This document shows positions 24,739 through 33,528 of a stretch of DNA of 64,000 nucleotides, piece after piece. Under the pieces are notes generated by a model. The model saw only the letters and a program-made list of their open reading frames with translations, did no database searches and had not been told where the DNA came from. Source of the DNA: Gammaproteobacteria bacterium (lineage in GTDB: Bacteria; Pseudomonadota; Gammaproteobacteria; Steroidobacterales; GCA-2729495). The number at the start of each line of letters is the position of its first letter. The first letter of the stretch is position 1. The translations under genes and the position numbers were made by a program. The DNA is taken from NCBI GenBank assembly GCA_030426355.1, contig JAUHYQ010000001.1, positions 310,001 through 374,000 on the forward strand. The letters run 5' to 3'.

Positions 24739-25620
24739 TTAGCTACCCGGCTTGAAACGAGTCAGAATAATGACGTTGCCCGCCACTGCCAATATCAGCC
24801 CGGCCATCAGATTGGCACTGACCTGCAAACCCTCCAGCGCCACCGAAAACCCCAGCGCCACCACCGGAATCATTACCGAAGCGTACCCCGCCCGCTCGAG
24901 CCCGATGCGTCCCAGCAAGGTCAGGTAGCAGCCAAAAGCAATCACCGAACCCACCACGGCAAGATACACCAATGACAGGCTGTAGGCCGGCGACGGATCA
25001 AATATAAACGGCTTACCCTTTAAAACAGCCAGGCCGGTATTGAGCAGCGCGCCGTAGAACATACCCCAGGCATTGGCCTGCATAACCGGAACGGCATTAA
25101 ATTGCATCTTCTGTGCGGCAATGTTGCCAAAGGACGCTGACAAAGTGCCTAACAGCGAAAAAAACATCCCCACGAGAATTCGGTCGGTTAGTGACACGTG
25201 CTGAATCTGAGGCAGAAAAATAATCAGGATGCCAGCAATACCCAGAAAAGCGCCCGTATACATTTGCCGCGTTGCGCGACGGCCAAAGAATAATCGCGCG
25301 TTGATGATGTTCATCCAGATCATCGACGAAAACCCGATAGCGTTCAGGGCCGAGGTGATATAGACCTGCGCTTGATATGCAGCCAGGTAATTCAGGCCGA
25401 AGAGAAAGACACCCAGCAGTAAAAAATAGCGATGCTGCCCCCAACCAAACCGCAGCGAACGACCTGTCAGCAGACACCAGCCGATGGCCAGCGCTGCTGC
25501 GATCGCATAGCGATAGGCAAGCGATACCGACGGATCAACAACGCCCAGCTGGAAATCAATGGCGTACCAGGTTGAGCCCCAGATCAATACCGTGGCTGCG
25601 TATAAAAGGATATTTCCCAT
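24739..25620 (-). CDS. EamA/DMT family transporter
   Basis: 293 residues, about ten hydrophobic helices in two EamA halves: LIWGSTWYAIDFQL near the N-terminus and LVYLAVVGSVIAFGCYLTLL in the second half. Members export metabolites or amino acids; substrate unknown. Lies between an LLM gene (35 bases upstream) and the MDR gene (3 bases downstream) in an apparent operon. Confidence 0.9.
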   Translation of the reverse strand: MGNILLYAATVLIWGSTWYAIDFQLGVVDPSVSLAYRYAIAAALAIGWCLLTGRSLRFGWGQHRYFLLLGVFLFGLNYLAAYQAQVYITSALNAIGFSSMIWMNIINARLFFGRRATRQMYTGAFLGIAGILIIFLPQIQHVSLTDRILVGMFFSLLGTLSASFGNIAAQKMQFNAVPVMQANAWGMFYGALLNTGLAVLKGKPFIFDPSPAYSLSLVYLAVVGSVIAFGCYLTLLGRIGLERAGYASVMIPVVALGFSVALEGLQVSANLMAGLILAVAGNVIILTRFKPGS

Positions 25621-25655
25621 CAGCAGAGTCCGGCGCTAACAGCGCCTCACGACTG

Positions 25656-26675
25656 TCAGGCCGCGAACGCGGGCATCACGCGCTCGCCAATCAATCTGAT
25701 CGATGCTTCAGGCTTGTCGTACAGACGCAATGAAATATCGGTGAGCCCCGCGACTTCGAATTTCTTTATGCGTTCAATTTCATGGTCGATATTCGAAATT
25801 GATGACGTTGCAGAACACTGATCAACCAGCCTGTCGAGAATATCTTTAGACACTGCTGTGATGTTTGGGTCACGCTTGTAAAACGCCTGATTAATCGCAC
25901 CGATATTGTCGTAAACAATTTGCATTTCATCTTCGGGCAGAATGTCGTGATGGTAATACTGCGGCCAGGGTGTGGCGCGCATGGCCAGCCAGACGCGCGC
26001 CTCGGCACGCGCTTCTTCCTGATCCTCCTTTACATGCCATGCCCAGAAATTAAGCAGGCGAAAATCGGGGTCATGACGACCCATACTTGCATGTTCAGCC
26101 TTGATCACGTCATTCACGCGTTCCACATGGTGCGGTAAATGATCACCCAGATATATGCCCTGAGCGTACTTTGCGCTGGACTTGATCATCTGCGGCCCGC
26201 CGGCACACACAAACACATCCGGCGGTGGCTGACTAACCCACGACGAGTGGTAATACATGACGTTGTACATGCTGCCCTTGTACTGCACCGGCTCACCGGT
26301 CGCTGCCTGCTCGATAATCTCGGTGCATTCCCGCGCCGCAGTCAGGCGGCGCTCGGCCTTCATGCCCATCGCTGTCGACGTGCCGCCGTCGCCGGCACCG
26401 ACGCCGATGTGCGCCCGGCCACCGGAAATCTCATTCAGGGTCAGCAGCGCATTGGCCATCTTGAGCGGGTGCAGCTCGTAAGGGGACACAGCAACCGGGC
26501 CCAGCTTTATTCTTTTGGTAGCCCGCGCCGCATCCACAAAATTTATGAACGGATCCCGCGAGTCATGCATATTGGATGACCATACGCCCTCCATGCCGTA
26601 GCTCTCTGCCAGCTGGGCCAACTCGGCAATACGCTCGGGCGGGTTATTGGCTTCAATAATGATGTGAAATTTCAT
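25656..26675 (-). CDS. LLM class flavin-dependent oxidoreductase (paralogue 2)
   Basis: 339 residues. Luciferase-like TIM barrel with the same landmarks as the other copies: MKFHIIIEANN, SPYELHPLKMANALLTLNEI, GGRAHIGVGAGDGGTS, VFVCAGGPQMIKSSAKYAQG, NFWAWHVKED and a C-terminal DKPEASIRLIGERVMP. Flavin (FMN or F420) dependent oxidation of an organic substrate is expected. First gene of a minus-strand run with EamA, MDR and NmrA-like genes; divergent from the TauD-type gene. Confidence 0.92.
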   Translation of the reverse strand: MKFHIIIEANNPPERIAELAQLAESYGMEGVWSSNMHDSRDPFINFVDAARATKRIKLGPVAVSPYELHPLKMANALLTLNEISGGRAHIGVGAGDGGTSTAMGMKAERRLTAARECTEIIEQAATGEPVQYKGSMYNVMYYHSSWVSQPPPDVFVCAGGPQMIKSSAKYAQGIYLGDHLPHHVERVNDVIKAEHASMGRHDPDFRLLNFWAWHVKEDQEEARAEARVWLAMRATPWPQYYHHDILPEDEMQIVYDNIGAINQAFYKRDPNITAVSKDILDRLVDQCSATSSISNIDHEIERIKKFEVAGLTDISLRLYDKPEASIRLIGERVMPAFAA

Positions 26676-26786
26676 TTAGAATCTCTCTAATTCGAACCGG
26701 GTTGCTCCCCGTATCGGTTGTCCACGGTACAGTATTTGATGGTATTTCGTTCATAATCGCACGACTTGTTCGACAGTGGAATCAGC

Positions 26787-27632
26787 ATGGACTATCAAAG
26801 AATCACTTTAAAACCCATCTCCGGCTCGCTCGGTGCGATCGTTCACGGCATAAACATGGCGGAACCGCTGGACGATGAGTTGTATAACGAACTCAAGCAA
26901 GCACTGCTCGAAAATCTGGTGATCTTTTTGCCCGATCAGGAGGTCACACCCGATCAGCAAGTTGCCTTTGGGCGACGCTTTGGTGAACTGCACATACACC
27001 CGTTCATACCGCATCTCGAAGGCCACAAAGAAATCATTAACCTGAAAGTGGCGACCGGCAAAAAAGATACGCTGCGGCTCGCCAATCAGTGGCACCCCGA
27101 CTTGAGCTACACCGACGACCCGCCGCTGGCGGCCATACTACGCGCAGTTACAATCCCCAGTCGCGGCGGCGATACCATGTGGGTCAACCTGTACAAAGCT
27201 TACGAAACTCTGTCGGAACCCATGCAGGAATTTTTATCCGGCCTGTCGGCGTGGCATGACGTAACCAAAACCTATCGGCGGCAAGACCTGCAAAAAGAAG
27301 GCGGCGCCGAGCTCTACTGGAATACCTTTAAGAAAGCACCGCCAACCTTGCAGCCGCTTGTGCAGGTACACCCTGAAACCGGACGAAAGTTGCTGTACAT
27401 CAGTGAACTGACTACCACGCACATTGAAGGGCTCAACCCGGCCGAGAGCGATGCGCTGCTGCAAATGCTGTTTGACCACATCAACTGGAAAGAGCTGCAG
27501 TGCCGTTTTTACTGGAGCGTCAACACGGTGGCCATGTGGGACAACCGTTGCACCTGTCACTACGCCGTCCGCGACTACGATGAGCCGCGCGAAATGCACC
27601 GCGTTACGGTGCTTGGGAAAGTATTTAACTAG
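26787..27632 (+). CDS. TauD/TfdA family alpha-ketoglutarate-dependent dioxygenase
   Basis: 281 residues from ATG 26787 (a TTG seven codons earlier adds nothing). Non-haem Fe(II) enzymes that couple oxidation of a substrate to decarboxylation of 2-oxoglutarate. The facial triad is visible as WHPDLSY (His103, Asp105) and CHYAV (His258); Arg272 in MHRVTV should bind 2-oxoglutarate. N-terminal ISGSLGAIVHGINMAEPL and FLPDQEVTPDQQ are typical. Divergent from LLM paralogue 2 and overlapping the convergent FAD oxidase gene by 4 bases. Confidence 0.93.
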   Translation: MDYQRITLKPISGSLGAIVHGINMAEPLDDELYNELKQALLENLVIFLPDQEVTPDQQVAFGRRFGELHIHPFIPHLEGHKEIINLKVATGKKDTLRLANQWHPDLSYTDDPPLAAILRAVTIPSRGGDTMWVNLYKAYETLSEPMQEFLSGLSAWHDVTKTYRRQDLQKEGGAELYWNTFKKAPPTLQPLVQVHPETGRKLLYISELTTTHIEGLNPAESDALLQMLFDHINWKELQCRFYWSVNTVAMWDNRCTCHYAVRDYDEPREMHRVTVLGKVFN

Positions 27633-29125
27633 CCTGTTGAAACTGAGGGCTTGATGTTGGCATTCATCCTGAACAGATTTCCGGGGTCGTGGATGTTTTT
27701 TAAAGCCACCAGCCGGGAATAATTACCCAGATAATTGCGCTGCACATCGTCCTGACTTTCATCCATTAAGCTGTTCACATAAAAGCCATCGGTATAGTCC
27801 TGCACGGCCGCAAAATATTCGCGGCCCCAGTCGACATTGGCCTGCGTATGCTGCGGATCGTCCCAGGCTGCGCCGATCATCAGGTCGAACTCTCCGTAGC
27901 GATGGGCATAGGCCGTGGCATCTGCCGGCAAATCACGGATAGCCCCGCCTAACTGCGTCATCACAATGACCTGTTCCCGCTGCGGCGACGGTTCTACACG
28001 GGCAATCAGCTCATCGATGTATTCGGGAGCCAGTTCGGGCAAGTATCCGGACTTCATATAGTATTTTCTGCCCTTGGCGAGCTGTCGGTCATTCGAGGTT
28101 TGCAGCGATCGGTAGGATGCACGCTTCACCCCTTTGCGCACCGGATCACCAAACTCCAGCAACGGTCGTATGTGCTTCTCGCCTTTTCGCAGGTCGCCGG
28201 AATATGTCACGCTCATCACTGCAAAGCCCCGACCGTTGGGCAGCATGACAATATTGCCGCTCAACGATAATTCGCGATGCGCACGCGCGGAAAAATCGTT
28301 GACGAATTTCAGCACCTCGGCGGCCTCATCCAGCGGGTACATCATTGCACCGCCCAGAACCTCGTCATCAAACGGATGCAGTCGGTATTCAAACGAGGTG
28401 GCAACCCCGAAATTTCCGCCGCCACCGCGCAACCCCCAAAACAGCTCGGCATTTTCATCTTCGGCCGCGCGCAACAGCTTGCCGTCCGCAGTGACCACAT
28501 CAACCGATAACAGGTTGTCGCTTGCCAGCCCGTGCTGACGGCACAAGCGACCGATACCGCCGCCCAGCGTGAGCCCGCCCGCACCGGTATGAGAAACCGT
28601 GCCCGACGTGGTCGCCAAACCCAGTGGAATGGTTTCATGGTCAAGATTCCGCAGCAACGCGCCGCCTTCAACACGCGCAACCCGACGCTGCCGGTCAACG
28701 TGCACGCCGTTCATATGCGTCAGGTCGATCATCAGGCCGCCGTCGCAGACCGATTTACCGGCAAGGCTGTGCCCGCCGCCGCGCACGGCCAGCAACAGGT
28801 TATGCTCCCGCGCAAAGTTAACCGCCTGCATCACGTCCGCCGGGCCGGAACTTTGCACAATCAAAGCTGGCTTGCGGTCGAACACGCCGTTCCAGATGCG
28901 TCGCGCGCTTTCGTAAGTGTCACCGCCCGGCAACAGCAGCGAGCCGTTCAGGGCACCGGCCAGTTCCTGGAGCTGCGCTTTGCCCAGCGATGTCGTGCCG
29001 CCACTCAACGTTACCGCGTCCACGGACGCTGGCAAGCGCGCGCCGGAACCGGCCGCGAACACTTGCTGCGGAAAAATCGCGGCCGATGCAGCTGAACCGA
29101 TGAATTTACGTCTGTCGAATTTCAC
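27629..29125 (-). CDS. BBE-type FAD-linked oxidase, exported by Tat
   Basis: 498 residues from a GTG at 29125 preceded by GGAA; no in-frame ATG precedes it before a stop. Twin-arginine signal (DRRKFIGSAASAA, ending QQVFAAG). The FAD-binding type 4 domain has RGGGHSLAG, whose His is the usual covalent FAD site, and GGGIGRLCRQHGL with a Cys in the region used for a second covalent bond in bicovalent members. The C-terminal berberine-bridge-like end is NYLGNYSRLVALKNIHDP. Tat export of a folded flavoprotein fits a periplasmic oxidase; substrate unknown. Confidence 0.9.
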   Translation of the reverse strand: MKFDRRKFIGSAASAAIFPQQVFAAGSGARLPASVDAVTLSGGTTSLGKAQLQELAGALNGSLLLPGGDTYESARRIWNGVFDRKPALIVQSSGPADVMQAVNFAREHNLLLAVRGGGHSLAGKSVCDGGLMIDLTHMNGVHVDRQRRVARVEGGALLRNLDHETIPLGLATTSGTVSHTGAGGLTLGGGIGRLCRQHGLASDNLLSVDVVTADGKLLRAAEDENAELFWGLRGGGGNFGVATSFEYRLHPFDDEVLGGAMMYPLDEAAEVLKFVNDFSARAHRELSLSGNIVMLPNGRGFAVMSVTYSGDLRKGEKHIRPLLEFGDPVRKGVKRASYRSLQTSNDRQLAKGRKYYMKSGYLPELAPEYIDELIARVEPSPQREQVIVMTQLGGAIRDLPADATAYAHRYGEFDLMIGAAWDDPQHTQANVDWGREYFAAVQDYTDGFYVNSLMDESQDDVQRNYLGNYSRLVALKNIHDPGNLFRMNANIKPSVSTG

Positions 29126-29160
29126 TTGAATTCCATGGCCTGTAAGTTGCTTAGTAAATA

Positions 29161-29706
29161 CTACTCAATGAACGTTGCCTGTTGAAATTCTTCGAATTCG
29201 CGCTCGAAACTCAGCAAGCTCATGTCGGTCATGCGATCTACAAACAGCTTGCCGTCCAGATGATCGAATTCATGCTGGAACACCGTGGCCGAAAAGCCTT
29301 GCAACTCCAGCGACTGCGATTCGCCTGCCGCGTTGAGGTAATCAATACGCACGTGTTGCGGACGCTCTACAAAACCGCGCAGACCGGGCACCGACAGACA
29401 CCCCTCCCAATACCCTGCGGTATTTGCATCAAGCACCCTGATCGTCGGGTTCACAAACACAGTCAAAGGCATGGGATCCAGTTCACCGTAGCGAGTTGGG
29501 CCGCCCGGTATTTCAATAATAGCGAGACGAATGCTTTCGCCCACCTGCGGTGCCGCAAGACCGATGCCGCCGTATTCATGCAGAGTGTCTACCATATCGC
29601 GCAATAACAGCGCGAACCCGGGGCTTGCCAACTCGGCGCTGGCGAGAGGCCGCGCAACCTGCCGCAGTACCGGGTTACCCATGTTCAGAATCTGGCGCAC
29701 AGCCAT
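29161..29706 (-). CDS. def: Peptide deformylase, accessory copy
   Basis: 181 residues from ATG 29706. Removes the N-formyl group from nascent proteins using a metal ion. All three motifs are intact: GIGLAAPQVG, EGCLSVPG (Cys ligand) and QHEFDHLDG (two His ligands and catalytic Glu). No fmt gene is adjacent, unlike the usual def-fmt pair, so this is likely a second deformylase inside a catabolic-type operon. Upstream SDR stop is 11 bases away; the FAD oxidase follows after 35 bases. Confidence 0.93.
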   Translation of the reverse strand: MAVRQILNMGNPVLRQVARPLASAELASPGFALLLRDMVDTLHEYGGIGLAAPQVGESIRLAIIEIPGGPTRYGELDPMPLTVFVNPTIRVLDANTAGYWEGCLSVPGLRGFVERPQHVRIDYLNAAGESQSLELQGFSATVFQHEFDHLDGKLFVDRMTDMSLLSFEREFEEFQQATFIE

Positions 29707-29717
29707 AACGAGATTAC

Positions 29718-30635
29718 CTATTCGACATTGGGAGCGACGGCTGACCCGACTCCCGTCTGCCTGACGGACCACTCCCAGAGTTGCTTGCGGGGCTCCAGTG
29801 CTTTTGCCAGATCCGACGTCGCTTTCACCTTTTCGTGCTCGAAATAGGTTGCGGTCGTCGTCTGCAGATCCGGATCCGTTGCCAGTTTGACATAGGTTTT
29901 AGCACTGCGCTGCGGGGTATTCCACCCGAACAAGGTGCCGGCACCGAACACGATTTTCGCACCCAACATGAACACGCCCGTCAGGTTGCGGTAAATCGAC
30001 GTGTTGACGAAAAAGCCGGGCGAGATGGCGTTTATGGTCACCCCGCTGCCGGTCAGGCGCTCGGCCATCTCATACATAAAGTAAAGATTGCTCAGCTTCG
30101 CCCGGTGATAAGCCGTGAAAGAAGCGCTGTTCGACGGTTTGCTGTGATCTTTCCAGATCAGTTCGTTGTTGAGGTCATCGAAATCCAGACCGTCGCCGGC
30201 TTTATGCGCCTCGGACGATATCATGATGATGCGCGACGGAGTGCTTTGTTTCAGCAAATCAAGTAACAAGTGCGTTAGCAAAAAGTGCGCGAGGTGACAG
30301 GTCGCGACATGGTGTTCGTAACCCTCGGGTGTGACGCGCCTTACCGGATCGGTAATACCCGCATTACAAAAAAGCACATCAAGCCGCTCGTGGGCTTTTA
30401 TGAGATTCGCGGCGAGCTCCCGCACCGCCCCCATGCAGGTCAACTCGCAAAAACAAAACTCGGCGCTGCCTGGCCCGGCGTTGATCTCGTCCCGCAAACG
30501 GGTGCCGGCCTCGCCTTCCCAATCGACAATGACTATGTGCGCGCCCATGGCACCCAGCATGCGTGCCGTCTCGCGACCCATGCCGCGGGCGCCGCCGGTG
30601 ATCAGCACCGTCTTGCCACGCATGTCCTGTGTCAT
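29718..30635 (-). CDS. Short-chain dehydrogenase/reductase (retinol dehydrogenase-like)
   Basis: 305 residues. Classical SDR: TGGARGMGRETARML cofactor motif, FCNAGITD, catalytic SSEAHK Ser and YHRAK (Tyr and Lys). Asp in IVIVDWEG after beta-2 suggests NAD preference. The long C-terminal half with AISPGFFVNTSIYRNLTG resembles retinol dehydrogenase and WW-oxidoreductase relatives. Part of the minus-strand run 32452-27629. Confidence 0.93.
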   Translation of the reverse strand: MTQDMRGKTVLITGGARGMGRETARMLGAMGAHIVIVDWEGEAGTRLRDEINAGPGSAEFCFCELTCMGAVRELAANLIKAHERLDVLFCNAGITDPVRRVTPEGYEHHVATCHLAHFLLTHLLLDLLKQSTPSRIIMISSEAHKAGDGLDFDDLNNELIWKDHSKPSNSASFTAYHRAKLSNLYFMYEMAERLTGSGVTINAISPGFFVNTSIYRNLTGVFMLGAKIVFGAGTLFGWNTPQRSAKTYVKLATDPDLQTTTATYFEHEKVKATSDLAKALEPRKQLWEWSVRQTGVGSAVAPNVE

Positions 30636-30648
30636 GCCTTGTTTTTCG

Positions 30649-31335
30649 TCATGTCTTGCGGTGCATCGAGTCGTCGCCTCGCTGCAACGGTGCCTGCCAT
30701 TTGATCTCTGGGTCTATGGCATGAAAAATTCCGCCGATGGTGGCCGGGTCATCAAGACACTCCACAGCCAGGCGCCCGACGTCGGCGCGGTTGGCCACGC
30801 CCATGACGGTCTGATCGGACGTTTTTATAGCGGTGCCGCTGGCCGGGTCATTGGTGAGCCCGCCGGGGCGCAAAATCGTGGCATCAAGATCCGCCGCCAT
30901 CAGGTATTCCTCAGCCACCTGTTTGGCCGCCAACACCTCCCCCAGCACTTCAATCACTTTGGGCGCAACCGCCACCCGACTGTCGCCGCAGCCTATGGCC
31001 GTAACCATTAAGACCCGGCGCACAGCGCTGTCACGCGCCGCATCCATAATGACCATCGCACCCTCGCGATCCGCGCGCCGCTCGACACCGCGCTCGCCAC
31101 TCAGACTGATAATTACCGCGGAATAATTGCCGCCGGCAAACACCTGGCGGACGCTGTCGGGATCAAACACATCCACAAGCACCGTCGGCACGCCCGAATC
31201 TTTTAAGGGTTGTGTGTCGGAGCTCTCCCTGACGGCTACCGTCACGGGCGTGCCACGAGCTGCCAGGGTCTGCGCGGCGCCCAAACCAGTGCCGCTGGTG
31301 CCACCGAAAATCAACACGTGTTGCTTACTCATCAT
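30649..31335 (-). CDS. NAD(P)-binding NmrA/atypical SDR protein
   Basis: 228 residues from ATG 31335, which has AAGGAG five bases upstream. Rossmann fold with VLIFGGTSGTGLGAAQTLAARG, then LVDVFDPDSVRQVF and ATILRPGGLTND, typical of NAD(P)H-binding NmrA-like proteins (PF13460). Cytoplasmic, unlike the lipoprotein relative at 22722. Its start overlaps the end of the CpeT-like gene by 11 bases, suggesting translational coupling. Confidence 0.9.
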   Translation of the reverse strand: MMSKQHVLIFGGTSGTGLGAAQTLAARGTPVTVAVRESSDTQPLKDSGVPTVLVDVFDPDSVRQVFAGGNYSAVIISLSGERGVERRADREGAMVIMDAARDSAVRRVLMVTAIGCGDSRVAVAPKVIEVLGEVLAAKQVAEEYLMAADLDATILRPGGLTNDPASGTAIKTSDQTVMGVANRADVGRLAVECLDDPATIGGIFHAIDPEIKWQAPLQRGDDSMHRKT

Positions 31336-32452
31336 TACGCTCCTTATCACTCGAATCATCGGCGGTACTGAAACCGTACGACGGCTGCCCGGGCCGCAAG
31401 GTCAGTCCGCTCTGCACCCAGCGCGCATTAATACCGATCCGGTCTGCAGCGGTCTTTGTCCAACTGTAGGCCAGCGTCTTGCCGGTGGAATCCTCGCGAA
31501 TCTTTAACGTCAGGATCGGCACGGTCGTGTTCTGATATGTCAGTTTGGCGAGCTGCACCGAGTAGCCGCTCGGCGAACCGTCTTTGGCCGGAATCGGCAC
31601 GACCTGCCCTTCATTGTGGATCACAAAACGGCCGAAATTGTCGAGGTCGCCGGCGAAGCCCCACTCGCCGTCTGTCAGCGCCCAGTTGCCGTCATCCAGC
31701 GCCATGGCCGGCCCCGCCGAACTGACGCCCGCCCATCCGCTGTAGTACTGAACTTTGCGGTTCTTGTGATGAATGCCGGCTGCGTTGCCAAACACCCGGC
31801 TGCCGTCCTCAAAGAAAGCTTCGTCACGAATCCAGATTTCGTCCGCCGTCAGCCGCAAATCATCGGTGACAAATATGCGTTTACCGCTGCGCTCGGAAAC
31901 AAGACTGCAGGCCTTGTCCTTCATATACCCATGGAAATAATCGGTTTCGAAAGTCCAGTAGACTTCGCAACCCGGCCTTTCCACCAGTTCATCTTTGCGC
32001 AAGCTGTTAAAAACACCGGGGTTTAGATGGGCGTCCGCATACTTGTCTTCATCGGCATAGGAATAGATGTCCAGGCGGATTGCATTCTCAACCGGGTCAA
32101 GCGAAAAACTGTACAACCGGCGGCGGTAGACGTTGGACGGATCGCCATCCATGTATTGCTGAACAAAAAAGGTGTGTTTGCCGACGGCCGGCGCATCCAC
32201 ACGGTAGAAAATATGGTGCAAATGCTCGTGCACCTGCTCCGCCTGGTCGAGCTTGTCCTGCCAGTGCTGCTCATGGTTATCGTATTCGCCGGGAAACCAC
32301 TGCAGGAACAGGTTGAAGTCGTCCTCGAGGGAAACAACGGACTGGCCGGGCAATCCCGCGCACCCCCCGCTGAACATCAGCGGTAGCAACACCAGTAAAT
32401 GGCGTGCCAATATAAGCCGGCCCGGAGCCCGCCCTGATCCAAAACCATTCAT
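31325..32452 (-). CDS. CpeT/CpcT-like exported protein
   Basis: 375 residues. The N-terminal hydrophobic segment ends MFSGGCAGLPG and could be a weak lipoprotein signal. About residues 45-220 match the CpeT/CpcT family (FLQWFPGEYDNHEQ, HHIFYRVDAP, FFVQQYMDGDPSNVYRRRLY), whose cyanobacterial members attach bilins to phycobiliproteins. Nothing else here suggests photosynthesis, so the bilin-lyase function should not be transferred. The C-terminal 130 residues are not recognised. First gene of the operon running to 27629; GGAGATAG precedes its ATG. Confidence 0.78.
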   Translation of the reverse strand: MNGFGSGRAPGRLILARHLLVLLPLMFSGGCAGLPGQSVVSLEDDFNLFLQWFPGEYDNHEQHWQDKLDQAEQVHEHLHHIFYRVDAPAVGKHTFFVQQYMDGDPSNVYRRRLYSFSLDPVENAIRLDIYSYADEDKYADAHLNPGVFNSLRKDELVERPGCEVYWTFETDYFHGYMKDKACSLVSERSGKRIFVTDDLRLTADEIWIRDEAFFEDGSRVFGNAAGIHHKNRKVQYYSGWAGVSSAGPAMALDDGNWALTDGEWGFAGDLDNFGRFVIHNEGQVVPIPAKDGSPSGYSVQLAKLTYQNTTVPILTLKIREDSTGKTLAYSWTKTAADRIGINARWVQSGLTLRPGQPSYGFSTADDSSDKERNDE

Positions 32453-32506
32453 GCGATCGCTATCTCCTTTTCGTGCACTGGCAATGCATGGTAACGTGAA
32501 ATCATC

Positions 32507-32878
32507 ATGGAAAAACGGCTCTACTTTGTCCTCGGCGACGTGCTGGCCAACATCATTGTGGCTACCGTGGCCCTTGCGGTTAGCTCCACACTGCTTGGCG
32601 GCAATCTGGGCATGCTGCCGGGGATGCTGATCGGCATGTTTGTCGGCATGCTGATTGCGCTTATTCTCAGCATGGGCGTACTGGCACCATTACTGGGCAT
32701 TATGGAGATCATGATGCCGTGCATGCTTGGCGGCATGATCGCCGGCATGTTGGGCGGAATGTGGGATTTGTCAGCCGCGCAGATTTTACAGTGGGGTGCT
32801 GCAACCGGATTAGGCACCCTTGTCCTTATCTATATTATGAATGCGTTGCTAACGGGGCCGCAGCAACTCAACCGGTGA
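32507..32878 (+). CDS. Small Met/Gly-rich membrane protein
   Basis: 123 residues with four hydrophobic helices. The middle part repeats G-M-L/I-x-G-M (GMLPGMLIGMFVGML, MLGGMIAGMLGGM) and contains MEIMMPCM, so more than one residue in seven is Met. No family recognised. Divergent from the CpeT-like gene (54 bases between starts) and followed after 8 bases by a methyltransferase, hence probably in one transcript with it and the MFS gene. The Met clusters could bind copper or simply pack helices; this is speculation. Confidence 0.65.
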   Translation: MEKRLYFVLGDVLANIIVATVALAVSSTLLGGNLGMLPGMLIGMFVGMLIALILSMGVLAPLLGIMEIMMPCMLGGMIAGMLGGMWDLSAAQILQWGAATGLGTLVLIYIMNALLTGPQQLNR

Positions 32879-32886
32879 CCGTGCCA

Positions 32887-33501
32887 ATGGATCTGATCAC
32901 ACAGGAAAAATGGGATCGCGCCGCGCGCAGTTTTGATTTGATGTCCGCTAACGGGCCGGAAAAGCGCTGGCGTCCGGCCAAGCTGAGCGTATTCTCGCGG
33001 ATGCGTCCGGATGCGCGCATTCTGTTTCTTGCGCTGGGCACTGGCCTTGATATTGAAACCTTCCCCAAAGGATGCAATATCGCAGCGATAGACATCAGCC
33101 CCAAAATGATCGAAGCCGCGCGGGAACGCGTTGCGGGTTATGAAGGCACGCTGCGCGCCGAAGTTATGGACGTACACGACATGTCGTTCGCCGATAACAG
33201 CTTCGATCAGGTATTTACCTCCTGCACTTTTTGCTCGGTACCACGGCCCGTTGAAGGCCTCAAAGCTCTTTACAGGGTGCTCAAACCGGGTGGCGAACTG
33301 CACATGTTCGAGCACACCGGCAGCAAAATTTTTCCGTTCAACGTCATGATGACGCAAATGAGCCGGCTGGCCAGCCGTTTCGGCCCTGAGCTCGACCGGG
33401 ACACGGTCGCCAACGTGCGGGCTGCGGGCTTTGAGGTCACCGAGGTCAACCACGTGTTTTTGGACACCGTGAAAACTATTCATGCCGTAAAACCGGCATA
33501 G
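32887..33501 (+). CDS. Class I SAM-dependent methyltransferase
   Basis: 204 residues from ATG 32887 (a GTG two codons earlier is possible). UbiE/Methyltransf_11 type: RILFLALGTGLDIETFP (motif I, with ALGTG in place of the usual DxGxG), IAAIDISPKMIEAAR, FDQVFTSCTFCSV, LKPGGELHMFEHTG. Cytoplasmic. Lies between the small membrane protein and the MFS transporter, all on the plus strand with short gaps. Substrate unknown. Confidence 0.88.
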   Translation: MDLITQEKWDRAARSFDLMSANGPEKRWRPAKLSVFSRMRPDARILFLALGTGLDIETFPKGCNIAAIDISPKMIEAARERVAGYEGTLRAEVMDVHDMSFADNSFDQVFTSCTFCSVPRPVEGLKALYRVLKPGGELHMFEHTGSKIFPFNVMMTQMSRLASRFGPELDRDTVANVRAAGFEVTEVNHVFLDTVKTIHAVKPA

Positions 33502-33528
33502 CAGCGATTGCGTGTACAATCCGCGCGC

